Origin: Cycas panzhihuaensis
Lineage: Eukaryota; Cycadophyta
Assembly: GCA_023213395.1 (NCBI GenBank)
Contig: CM041465.1
Location: forward strand, 82,901,741 to 82,965,740
Direction of reading: 5' to 3'
Length of the DNA: 64,000 nucleotides
The position numbers and the translations under genes were made by a program. The notes below the pieces were generated by a model, which made no database searches, had not been told where the DNA came from, and saw nothing but the letters and a program-made list of their open reading frames with translations. Positions 55,151-64,000 of this stretch are shown here, in pieces (the first letter of the stretch is position 1; every line of letters begins with the position of its first letter).

Positions 55151-56120
55151 TAGAGCACATTGCAAATTGCAGCTAATTCATAGTGATCTTTGTGGTCCAT
55201 TTACTCCTCCATCTGTGCAAGGGGCACATTATTATTTGAATTTTATCGATGATTGCACCAGAAAGATTTGGATCTATTTTCTCAAACTAAAATCTGATGT
55301 ATTTGACACCTTTCTTAACTTCAAGGCCACAGTTAAAAAGGAAAGTGAATGTAGCATCAAATGCCTAAGGACCGATAATGATGGAGAATTCACCTCCAAT
55401 GAATTCTTATAATACTGCAAGCAAAATGGTATACAAAGACAATTCACAACCCCCTACACTCTGCAATCCAATGGAGTGGCTGAGAGGAAAAATAGGACCA
55501 TAACATAAATGACTTGTTCATTGTTGAAACAAAAGGGGGTAAGCAATAAATATTGGGCTGAAGCTGCCAAGACAACCATATATCTTCTCAACAGAAGCCC
55601 AACTAAAGCACTGGAGAACATAACTCCAGAAGAAGCATGGTTGAGGCAGAAACCAGATCTCTCACATCCTCGAGTTTTTGGATCAACAGTCTACATGTAC
55701 GTTCCTATTGAAAAGTAAAGGAAATTGGATGACAAATGCAGGAGATGTATACTTATAGGATACAATGAAGTATCCAAAGCATATTAATGCCTGGATCCAC
55801 TAACCAACAAGATCTATCCCAGTAGGGATGTGCACTTTGATGAATCATTCGATGAAGGCCAAGTTGATAGGACAACTGTCCGTACTCAATCAGATGACAT
55901 CATTATCCCAAGTTGGACTCAATCCCACTCTGAGGCACATCAAGGTGAACATCAAGAAACAGAAAATACACCTCCACTGGCCATCACTACAGGTGTCTTT
56001 GGTGAAACTACAAATCTAGAATCCAATTCATCTGAACAAAACAAGGTTGTCAACATCTCAAATCAATCTCCAAACCCCTCGCAGAAGAGAGTGCTAAAAT
56101 GATACCTGAAAATAGTGGAG
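55151..56120 (+). pseudogene. copia integrase (element H)
   Basis: LQLIHSDLCGPFTPPS and YLNFIDDCTRKIWIYFLKLK, CLRTDNDGEFTSNEFL, TTPYTLQSNGVAERKNRT (all three DDE residues present) and PTKALENITPEEAWLRQKPD. Isolated stops at L*YCK, T*MTC and EK*RKL. Confidence 0.9.
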
Positions 56121-57000
56121 GAATTCAGAGTAAATCCAGATCTCATTTAAGAAGGAAAAAGAACTAGAAGCCAAATTCATCACGGGCTCACTCCTCATCA
56201 TGATATCTCATATTAGTAAGCCCAAAGTGATCCTCGTTGGAAAGAAGCAATGACTGAAGAAATGGAATCAATCCTCAATAATAGAACCTGGGATCTCACT
56301 ACTCCTCCTTTGGGAAAACCCGTCATTGGATGCAGATGGTTGTATAAAATCAAAGAAAAATCATATGGCTCAATTGAGAAATACAAGGCCCAACTTGTTG
56401 CAAAGGGGTACTCTCAAACTCAAGGAATAGATAATGAAGAAACATTTGCTCCTTTCAGTAAAATGACAACACTTAGGACAGTGATTACCTTAGTCGCACA
56501 AAATAATTGGCCAGTGTATCAAATGGATGTCAAAGGAGCCTTCCTCAATGGAGACCTTCAAGAGGAAGTGTACATGGAGCAACCACTAGGATATGTTGCA
56601 CAAGGATAGGAGCATCTTATCTACAAACTTAATAAAACATTTTATGGACTGAAACAGGCTCCTAGGGCATGGTACGCAAAGATGGACTCCTACCTGCAAA
56701 GCCCCGGAATGAAGCGATCATAAGTTGACTCCGGACTTTACATTCACATTAACAAGAATGACCATGTCACCATTCTTGTATTGTATGTAGATGATCTAAT
56801 ACTTACCAAGAGTAACACCGACTGGATCAACTCGTTATGACTTTAGCAATCGAAAACCTTCAAAATGACAAACTTGGGAGAAATTCACTACTACTTGGGG
56901 ATAGAAATTCATAAGCCGAAGAGTGGAATCTTCATACATCAAAGCAAGTATACAACATAGATACTAAAAGACTTCGGTATGATGGACTGCAAACCATCTT
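56121..57000 (+). pseudogene. copia reverse transcriptase (element H)
   Basis: WKEAMTEEMESILNNRTWDL, CRWLYKIKEKSYGSIEKYKA, GIDNEETFAPFSKMTTLRTV, VYQMDVKGAFLNGDLQEEVY, FYGLKQAPRAWYAKMDSYLQ and TILVLYVDDLILTKSNTDW (active site intact). Isolated stops only, all in one frame. Confidence 0.92.
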
Positions 57001-57715
57001 TCACACCCATGTGCTCTAGAACTAAACTTACTGCTGATCTAGATGGGGAACTAGTAAATGAAACCCATTACAGGAAACTGGTCAGAAATCTCATATATCT
57101 CACTTCAACTAGACCAGACATTGCATTCGCAGTGGGACTAATTTCAATGTACATGTCTGCCCCGAAGGTATCTCATTAGAAAGCAACCAAGCATGTTCTT
57201 CGATACCTACAAGGAATAAAGGCATACGACACTTACTATAGAAATCATGGATCAAATCAGTTAACGGGGTACACAGACTCAGACTGGGCAGGAGACATTG
57301 ACAGTCAAAAATCCACCTTTGGATACTGCTTCAACCTAGGAAACGGTATTGTATTCTAGAGAACCAAGAAACAGTCCACTATATCATTATCTACATCCAA
57401 AGCAGAATACCAAGTAGCAGTTCAATCCTCCTGTGAAGCCATATGGCTTAGACATCTTTTGGATGAACTACGGTTTCTTCAAAATACTGTAACCACAATC
57501 AACTATGACAATCAGGGCACCGTTCAAATGCCCAAACGAAACATATTGAAGTTCATCATCACTTCATCCGAGAGAAAGTGGATAGAGGGGAAGTCAAATT
57601 GTCTGGTTGTCGAAGTTCAAAACAATTAACTGACATCTTCACAAAACCTCTTCCCAAGGAGAAATTCTTGTACCTCAAAGATAAGATCGGCATGAAGGAA
57701 AAGGATTTGACATTA
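57001..57715 (+). pseudogene. copia RNase H (element H)
   Basis: NETHYRKLVRNLIYLTSTRP, LTGYTDSDWAGDIDSQKSTF, KQSTISLSTSKAEYQVAVQS and CEAIWLRHLLDELRFLQNTV. A shift near 57530 leaves KHIEVHHHFIREKV only in another frame. The purine tract TTAAGAGGGGA (57713-57723) follows. Confidence 0.9.
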
Positions 57716-57723
57716 AGAGGGGA

Positions 57724-57837
57724 TGTTAGAATATAATGTCTAATCCTTTGTATATTAATGTATTATATTTAACTGTTGCACTATAATAGTTAATGTTATG
57801 TGATGTAAACATAAGTGTAACATATTATGTTAGTTAG
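57724..57837 (+). repeat. 3' LTR of H, first 114 bp
   Basis: Matches 52260-52373 at 111 of 114 positions by eye, then is cut by I. Confidence 0.9.
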
Positions 57838-57838
57838 C

Positions 57839-58727
57839 TGTTGACTTGGGGGATTATCTTATTACACTTATGAGATAAACACACTTGTCAATTGCACAGA
57901 TTATAGTCTAGTTAAGGATACAGTCAACATATCATCACAAGAAGTACACATACTCCTTCTTAACTTCATACCACATAGCATAATCATGCAATAACACATA
58001 ATTTAGTACACATTCAGCCATATAACACATACAATATCAATTCCACGTAACTCTTCTTTCCATTAAGCAATAAGTTTGATTACATATAGGGTTGGAATGC
58101 ATTCTTGTGCATTCCAGTAGCATACACACCTCTGTTACATGCATACCCAGGTGGTACTCATCATTATACATGGCTCCAATTGGCTGCCATACGTACTGGC
58201 ATCCGCACCATTGTGTACCCTGAATATTTGGCTCTCACCCTAACTGAATGGTCCTTGCGAGCTTCCTTAAATGTGCCTCTTCATACCTTTTGGCTGAAGG
58301 GTTATGACTGTCTGTCATAGCTGCATTCTCCAAATAAGCGTACATTTTCATTAATCATTGGTTACACCTTAACCAATGCCTTAATCTCGTCTGCACGTCT
58401 GCAACTCCCTGTGCTCCCACCGGTCCCATCTTGTCATGCATACCGCTCGTCTATTTCCGTTCGCCGATGGTACGATTCAGTTATGTACCCATTCCGTGCA
58501 CGCACTGTCATACATACCTAGAATGCTAGTTTTTTCCACTGTTTTGCCTTGTGCGTACCTCTGTACGGTCCGTACCTGCACATCTAGGGTTATCCAGCCT
58601 ACCTCTGATCTTCCAGTAGCCATATGATCCAAAATATACCCCAACATCTATCCCGGGTCAACAGTATGGGTTTGAGCATCCTTGCTCAATAAAATTCCAA
58701 AAAATTTTCAAAATTTGGGGTATTCCT
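57839..58727 (-). repeat. 3' LTR of I (approximate)
   Basis: Bounded by the break in H's LTR (TGTTGACTTGGGGG at 57839) and by the PPT at 58727-58738. This gives about 0.89 kb. On the minus strand it would start TACCCC, so the usual TG is changed or the edge is off by a few bases. The partner LTR is not in the window. The interior (58120-58600) is rich in GTAC-containing words. Confidence 0.6.
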
Positions 58728-58738
58728 CCCCCTCGCTG
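58727..58738 (-). other. polypurine tract of I
   Basis: The minus strand GAGGGGGAGGAA follows two bases after the stop codon of the extra ORF. Confidence 0.7.
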
Positions 58739-58740
58739 TC

Positions 58741-59943
58741 TCAAGGCTGCTCCTGTTGCCTTTGTCCTGCTAAGATCTCCTCATTAATTTGTGTTAATGT
58801 AGCAATTATAGCATCTTTTTCCTTAATTTTATCTTGAAGGGCAACTATCTCGGCTTTATACCCTTCCTCCATTACTTGAATAAGCTAAATGATATGTCCT
58901 GATTTATTATTTGGTGTGGGAGGTGCCGAGGCTTCACCTGCTTCCATTGACGGAGGGAAGTCTTCCCATTCTTCCCAGGAAGCTTCTGCTTCTTCTTCCT
59001 CCTCTCTTGATTCCTCCTCACCTTTCTTCCGTTTACCTCTTTTGTGGACAGCTTGCTTTGTCCGATGCGGAATAGGTGTTCTTGGTGTTTTTTGCAACCA
59101 GGTGAGTACCTTATTCATTTGTTTTTGAACTCTTCTTTTTGCTTCCCAAGTTGTTAATTGAACTGGGAATTACGCCACCTTTGCTTTTATGATAGGTTCC
59201 CTCAGAGAAATGGTGGTTCTCGTTAATTGAACCTCCGGACATTGATAAAATAAGATGGCCAATAATAAGGAGGGATGTCGAAAAGGATGTGTCATGATCT
59301 CCTTAATTTGCTGCCTCATATTTTTTGCCAAAATTTCGGACCAATTCATTTTTTCTCCATCCCAAATTTTTAATAATACTGGCATCATACCTCCTAGAAT
59401 GTATGTATACTTCCGTTTTGACAAAAATTGTGAATTTGTAGTTTTCGCTATCCACTGAAGTCTGACATCTATGATATCTGCCACACGAATTCCACCAGAC
59501 ATTATCTGAGTATTTTCTTGGCATAGCTCTCTTAACCACATTTCGCGGTCGACTTCTGACCTCTTGGTAACCAGGGGGATTTCCCCTTCATTCGGAAGTT
59601 TTGTTATTGTGTGAATTATCTCTACATCCATCTTGACCTTCCTGCTATCTTTTTTTAGTGCTAACAGGATCTAGTCCATGAGTTCTGGGTCACAATACAT
59701 AGGATTACAGTAAATGTACTCTCCCCATCCTGCTTGTCTTACCCTGGTTTGGAATTGAGATGGTAAAGCTTGTAATTCCTGTTTAAGCTTTGGTATAAAA
59801 GCCTCTTGGCATCCTGTTGTCCTCATATTGGCTGTGGAATTCCAGAGATAGTTGTAATAACCAAAGAGTGCAAATAGGAACCCTACGTGCGTACCTTTTG
59901 GGTATGGTTTGCAGTTTCCTTGGAATATTGTGCCGCAATGCAT
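58741..59943 (-). pseudogene. additional ORF downstream of integrase (element I), PTPD-like
   Basis: A single minus-strand frame of about 400 codons runs from MHCGTIFQGN (59943) to GQRQQEQP-stop (58741), interrupted by only three stops (TAG after PELMD, TAA after KAKVA, TAG after SGHII). The middle has KIWDGEKMNWSEILAKNMRQ, RHPSLLLAILFYQCPEV and LRELCQENTQIMSGG. This recalls the 'putative plant transposon protein' domain found beside plant gypsy elements (from memory). A basic then Glu-rich stretch (KRGKRKKGEEESREEEEEAE) and a final heptad-like helix (AEIVALQDKIKEKDAIIATL) suggest a coiled coil. It is in sense with pol and ends at the PPT. Function unknown. Confidence 0.7.
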
Positions 59944-60059
59944 ACCAGATTCACTTTTCCGTCTTTAGGGTCGTACGGGTGTCCTTCAGCTGCTTGGCGG
60001 AAAAATTCGGGGCCGATTCATCCGTCGTTTTCCGCTGCATACCTCACGGGAATGCTGGC

Positions 60060-60480
60060 AGGTACGTAATGTTTTGTCTTATTCACTGTTTTGTCTTATA
60101 CGTGCTTATTGGTACGTATAATGTTATTCACTTTTCATTGTGCGTACTCGTACCACTTTTCACTGTGCGTACTCGACTGCGTACTTTTTAGGTACGGTTG
60201 ATGTAACTGGGTAACTTAGGCTTCCTTTACACTATGCGTACCCGACTGCATACTTTTCAAGTACATTTAATGTAATCGGATAACTTAGGCTTACTTTATA
60301 CTGTGCATACCTGACTGCATACTTTTCAGGTACGTATAGTATAATTTTATTCAATTTTTGAACTATGCGTACTGGACTGTGTTTCCCTGGTACGTATAGT
60401 GCAATTTTTGTAATTTGATCACTTTTTTAACTGTGCGTACCTGGTAGCATACCTTTTTGGTACGTAAAATATATTTTGCT
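60060..60480 (-). repeat. degenerate tandem array of about 60-75 bp with GTAC words
   Basis: Units begin CTGTGCGTAC or variants at about 60158, 60232, 60301, 60361 and 60430. Each has a GACTG.GTAC..TTTC-like middle and a GGTACGTA-like word. It lies between the extra ORF and the end of integrase. Confidence 0.75.
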
Positions 60481-60730
60481 TGTATGCTTCTGAATTTCCC
60501 TCTGAATATTTTTTTTTTTTTTTTCTAGTTTATAATCCTCATGCTATTGCTTATGTATGTGATGAGTTACAGTTGTTTTTTTTTTCTATTTTTCCATTTT
60601 TTTTTTTTCGTATCCATACCGAACTGGATCATGTTATGGTATCAAGGCAATCATTCTGCCTCAATTCATGCAACATGTTATGGTACAACCAGCTGATCCG
60701 ACTGGTAACTTGCCTACTGCATGTATGGTT

Positions 60731-61850
60731 TCAACCTACTACCATTACCCAAGTTGGTGGCAATGGCCCATCAATTTCTCGTAACTGCACCGATCCGTTG
60801 TTGAAGATTTTTTCCGCGATGTAAGGTCCCAACCACCGCATCTTGAGTTTGTCGGGGCGCATCCTGAATTTGCTGTCATAAAGTAACACTTGGTCTCCAT
60901 CCCTAAATTGTGGCATTCGCAGATGTCGATCGTGCCATGCCTTTTGTTGTTTTTTCTCTATATTTTGCAACCACTTTGCCATGTGTCTTTTTTCCTCTAG
61001 CTGTATTAGTTCTTCCAATCGTTGTCGTAGGGATTGGAAATCGTCCAAGCGACATTGCATAGCGATTCTCAAGCTTGGTATCTCAAATTCAATTGGAAGA
61101 ATAGCTTCCGTTCCATAAACTAACTGGAATGGAGTTTGTCCAATCGATCTTTTGTAAGTTGTTCTGAATGCCCATAATACAGATGGTAGTTTCTCTGCCC
61201 AGTCAGATCGTCCCACATCGCATATCTTCCGTAAACAATTCTCAATAATCTTGTTTAAACTTTCTGCTTGCCCATTCGCTCGTGGGTAATATGGTGTTGA
61301 TTTCCGATGGCTGATCATGAAAGTGGATGTCAACACTTCTATGGTCTGGTTCAGGAAATGGGCACCTTGGTCGCTGACGATCTCTAGAGGGCACCCAAAT
61401 CATATGATAATCACTTCATATGTGAATCCGCATTCTCTCGAACTTCTCGCCTTTAACGCTCTCGCTTCCACCCATTTTGTCATATAATCAGTTGCGACTA
61501 GGATATATCGGGCTTTAGATCTCCGAGCGGCTGGTTTGATTGGTCCCACAAAGTTGAGTCCCCATTTCTCGAATGGTGCTAATGGTAAAATTGGGTGTAA
61601 TGGTTGGAAATCCTACAGATTAGGTTTTCCAACCCGTTGACAATAGTCGCATACTCGTATCCATTTCTTTACATCTTCGAACGTCGTTGGCCACCAAAAT
61701 CTGGACATCAAGATCTTTCTCCACGTTGCCAACTTCCTCATATGTCCTCCTGCTACACCCTCGTGCGCTTGGCTCATGAGCTGATTGATCTCATGAGGTC
61801 AAACGCATCGTCGTAACACATCATCAGGTCCTAGTTTGTATAATTCTCCA
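60731..61850 (-). pseudogene. gypsy integrase (element I)
   Basis: The minus-strand C-terminal half is open from 61336: TPYYPRANGQAESLNKIIEN (catalytic Glu present), WAFRTTYKRSIGQTPFQLVY and the GPY/F motif MRWLGPYIAEKIFNNGSVQL. The N-terminal half (61337-61850) contains KKWIRVCDYCQRVGKP-like zinc-finger sequence but is split by stops. Ends PPTWVMVVG. Confidence 0.88.
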
Positions 61851-61854
61851 CTGA

Positions 61855-62241
61855 TCAATTGGTATGGTGTAGCTTTTCTAATAAAATTCCATCATGCACG
61901 ATCCACCTCGTGCTACTTCTCGGCCAAGAATATTCCGTATCCTCATACCAATCTCTTGGAATTGCTTCCACGTTCAACAATGCTGCATCTGGAAAATCAT
62001 CTGGTATTCCCGTAGCTCTTTCTCCATTTGGAATCCTTGATAATTGGTCTGGAATAATATGAGCTTTTCCCGATTTTACAACAATTTTGAAAGAAAACTC
62101 TTGAAATAACATCAGCCACCTGTTGATTCGACCCCTCATTATTGGCTTATTCATGAGGTACATGAGCACTTGATGATCCACAAAGAATATGAATGGATTT
62201 GCTAGTAAGTAATGTCGAAATTTCTGCAATGCGTACACCAT
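61855..62241 (-). pseudogene. gypsy RNase H, second half (element I)
   Basis: MVYALQKFRHYLLANPFIFF, VDHQVLMYLMNKP, RINRWLMLFQEFSFKIVVKS and AHIIPDQLSRIPNGE form the usual RNase H end. The frame differs from the upstream RT block because of a shift near 62240. Confidence 0.9.
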
Positions 62242-63206
62242 TCCGAGTGCTTCTCTTTCTGTCGTAGTTTAGTCTGCTCGGCTTTTGTAAGTTTTCGACT
62301 TGCAAAATACACTGGATAATCTATCTTGTCATCACTTGGTTGAGCTAATACGCATCCAATAGCGTATAGCGAAGCGTCCACATGCACATGGAAAGTTTTT
62401 GTCCAATCGGGAAATCGTAATATAGGTGCTGATACAATGGTTTTTTCGTAGTTTGAATGCATTACCGGGTCGTCTGTCCATTCCCATTCAATATTTTTCC
62501 TCAATAGTTCCTCTAAGGGTCCTGATATGTATGCATATCCTCTGATAAATTTTCTGTAATATCCTGTCAATCCCAAAAAACCTTTCAATTGCTTCCTTGT
62601 AAGCGGTATCGGAAAATGCAAAATTATAGAAACTTTGGCTGGATCTGTTAGCAATCCTTCTTTGCTAACGATATGCCCCAATAAACTCCCGAAGGGTACC
62701 AAAAAGGTACATTTTTCTAGGTTTAGACACAATTTATTTTCACGACACATTTGTAGCATTTCTTTCAAGTTTTCCATATGATTTTTCATCAGCCCATATA
62801 AGGTCCAATCATCCAAAAATACCGCCACTTTGTCTCTAATCATCTTCCGAAATATGTTGATTACTATTCTCTGGAATGTAGCTGGAGCATTTGTCAATCC
62901 AAACGGCATCACTTTGTAGGCGTATGTCCCCCATTCGGTAACGAATGTGGTTTTGGCTTGATCTTCCGGAGCAATCTGTACTTGGTTGTATCTCACGAAC
63001 CCGCTGCTGAAAGAATATACCTCATTACCTCCCACAGTTTCCAGAACGTCTTCTGTGAAGGGTAATGGAAAGGGTTCCTTTTTTGTTACTTTGTTCAATT
63101 GTCTGTAGTCCACATAGACACGTATTTTCCCATTCTTTGGAACTACTACCACAGGGCTCACCCAATCGCTGTAATCAATCTCATAAATATACCTAGCTTC
63201 CAACAT
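62202..63206 (-). pseudogene. gypsy reverse transcriptase and RNase H N-terminus (element I)
   Basis: 334 open codons: SDWVSPVVVVPKNGKIRVYV, DYRQLNKVTKKEPFPLPF, MPFGLTNAPATFQRI, KVAVFLDDWTLYGLMKNHME (active site F-L-D-D), LLGHIVSKEGLLTDPAKV, LKGFLGLTGYYRKFIRGYAY and TFHVHVDASLYAIGCVLAQP (RNase H Asp). It ends at the frameshift near 62240. This is the longest clean RT block in the window. Confidence 0.93.
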
Positions 63207-64000
63207 CTTATCTAGTTACGTTTTCATCTTTTCTTTGTATTTGGGATTCATTCTATATGGCCTTTGCTTTACTGGTTTCGCTTCTTATATTAGATCAATG
63301 TGATGCATTCCAATTTCGGGGGGAATCCCTTTCAGATCCTTATATGACCATGCGAATACATCACAGTACTCTTCAAACAATTGCTGAGCTTTTGCTATCA
63401 TCCGATTATCCCAATAGTCTCTGATCCGTATCTTTTTGGGATCTTGTTGACTTCCTATATTGATTTCAGTAATTTTTGCTTTAGTCACTTCAATTTCACC
63501 TTCGTTTCCGAGTTGATGGATAGGAGTATGTTCTAATTCTCTTTCTCTAATGTTTATTTCTGTATATTTTGCAGGATAGTTTGGACTGTCTTCTTCTGAT
63601 TCCTCCTTCTCTTCATTTGCTACTCTAATTCCCTGTTCTAAGTTTATACTTATTTTTCTAATATTTTTTAGGATTTTGTCGACTTTCTTATCTTCTGCTG
63701 AGTATGTAAAAGATTTTATGAAAGATCCCTTCAAGTTTTCCCAATTGATATCCGAATTTCGTTCATTTCCTAAGAACCATTCTTTTGCAACTCTTCCTAG
63801 GGTATGATAAAAGTGATTAACCCAAGTTCCTTTTGGTATTCCTAAAAGGATCCACCGCCACTGCTTCTATATGTGTTCCTCGGGATTATTACCTATATGG
63901 AATAATGGAATAGTTAATTGATTTGAGTAATCGAATCGTATTCTAAATGCGGTTAATAAATCTTTCCAATTTTGGAGGGTAGCTTGGTGGGCGAAGTACC
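63207..64000 (-). pseudogene. region upstream of RT (element I), truncated by window
   Basis: The open stretch at 63734-63285 reads RIRDYWDNRMIAKAQQLFEE, YCDVFAWSYKDLKGIPPEIG and MHHIDLI, the conserved lead-in to gypsy RT. It stays in the RT frame with stops after HHIDLI and at KT*LDKM. Further right is charged linker, presumably after the protease. Confidence 0.85.

Larger units (their letters stand above)
52260..57837 (+). mobile_element. Ty1/copia element H, nearly complete, 3' LTR cut by I
   Basis: 5' LTR 52260-52499, PBS, a 1.15-kb leader, gag from 53653, pol through to about 57710, and a 3' LTR from 57724 cut after 114 bp by I. The comparable 114 bp of the LTRs differ at three positions, so H is fairly young, although gag-pol has a few stops and shifts. 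Left flanking pentamer is AAGAT (52255-52259). Confidence 0.92.
57839..64000 (-). mobile_element. Ty3/gypsy element I with an extra ORF, 3' two thirds
   Basis: On the minus strand, entering from the right edge: a pre-RT region, RT, RNase H, integrase with GPY/F end, a GTAC-rich repeat zone (about 60060-60480), an extra ORF (59943-58741), PPT and 3' LTR (about 58727-57839). RT-RH-IN order and GPY/F make it Ty3/gypsy. No chromodomain is seen. The active site F-L-D-D-W and the extra ORF suggest a non-chromovirus lineage. Gag, protease and the 5' LTR are outside the window. Confidence 0.88.

Noticed and set aside
50441-57837. G and H as a single element with two LTRs
   Set aside because: The LTR at 50441 differs from those at 52260 and 57724, and H's 5' LTR cuts G's gag in mid-frame.
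60500-60620. T-rich runs suggesting a poly(A) tail of a non-LTR insertion on the minus strand
   Set aside because: No LINE or SINE body or target duplication was found around them. They are probably low-complexity sequence in element I.

Overview
The window reads as intergenic heterochromatin of a large, repeat-rich land-plant nuclear genome. Evidence for this is the plant-type Ty1/copia and Ty3/gypsy polyproteins, initiator-Met-tRNA primer sites, and one decayed fragment of a plant BRCT-domain gene. A gymnosperm or other large-genome plant fits the mostly old, stop-riddled elements, but the sequence alone does not settle the lineage. I see no intact host gene, rRNA, tRNA or CRISPR array. Element names used here (K, A, GY1, B, J, GY2, L, F, C, E, D, G, H, I) are local labels.

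Left stack (1-18.1 kb). A plus-strand copia remnant J (15089-~18105) was interrupted by plus-strand copia B (12602-15088). B was interrupted by minus-strand copia A (3072-12601). A was then hit twice: by a plus-strand chromodomain Ty3/gypsy element GY1 (5224-11681, both LTRs, PBS, PPT and a GTCTC target duplication), and by minus-strand copia K (1-3071, running off the left edge).

Right stack (18.8-64 kb). A minus-strand gypsy remnant GY2 (from ~18805) carries two insertions. The first is L (21813-26364), a gypsy-like element with no visible gag-pol whose interior holds a CpG-rich segment and a fragment of a BRCT-domain host gene. The second is F (from 26573), a gag-protease-only gypsy element. 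F contains copia C (27551-47706, TSD GATCG). C contains copia E in its 5' LTR (27599-35004, TSD ACCTT) and copia D in its pol (39041-46809, TSD AAACT). F's 3' LTR was broken by copia G (from 50441). G's gag was broken by copia H (52260-57837). H's 3' LTR was broken by the minus-strand gypsy element I (57839 to the right edge), which has an additional ORF between integrase and LTR.

LTR divergences counted by eye agree with the nesting: C about 9%, D about 7%, E about 1%. Nearly all coding regions are frameshifted or carry stops, so they are annotated as pseudogenes. The best-preserved coding blocks are pol of I, pol of H, and gag and protease of A and E. The points most worth a second look are the BRCT fragment inside L, the CpG-rich block beside it, a leader module shared by a gypsy (GY1) and a copia (H) element, the extra ORF of I, a 24-bp palindrome in the LTRs of E whose core recurs in other LTRs, and several tandem arrays in retrotransposon leaders.
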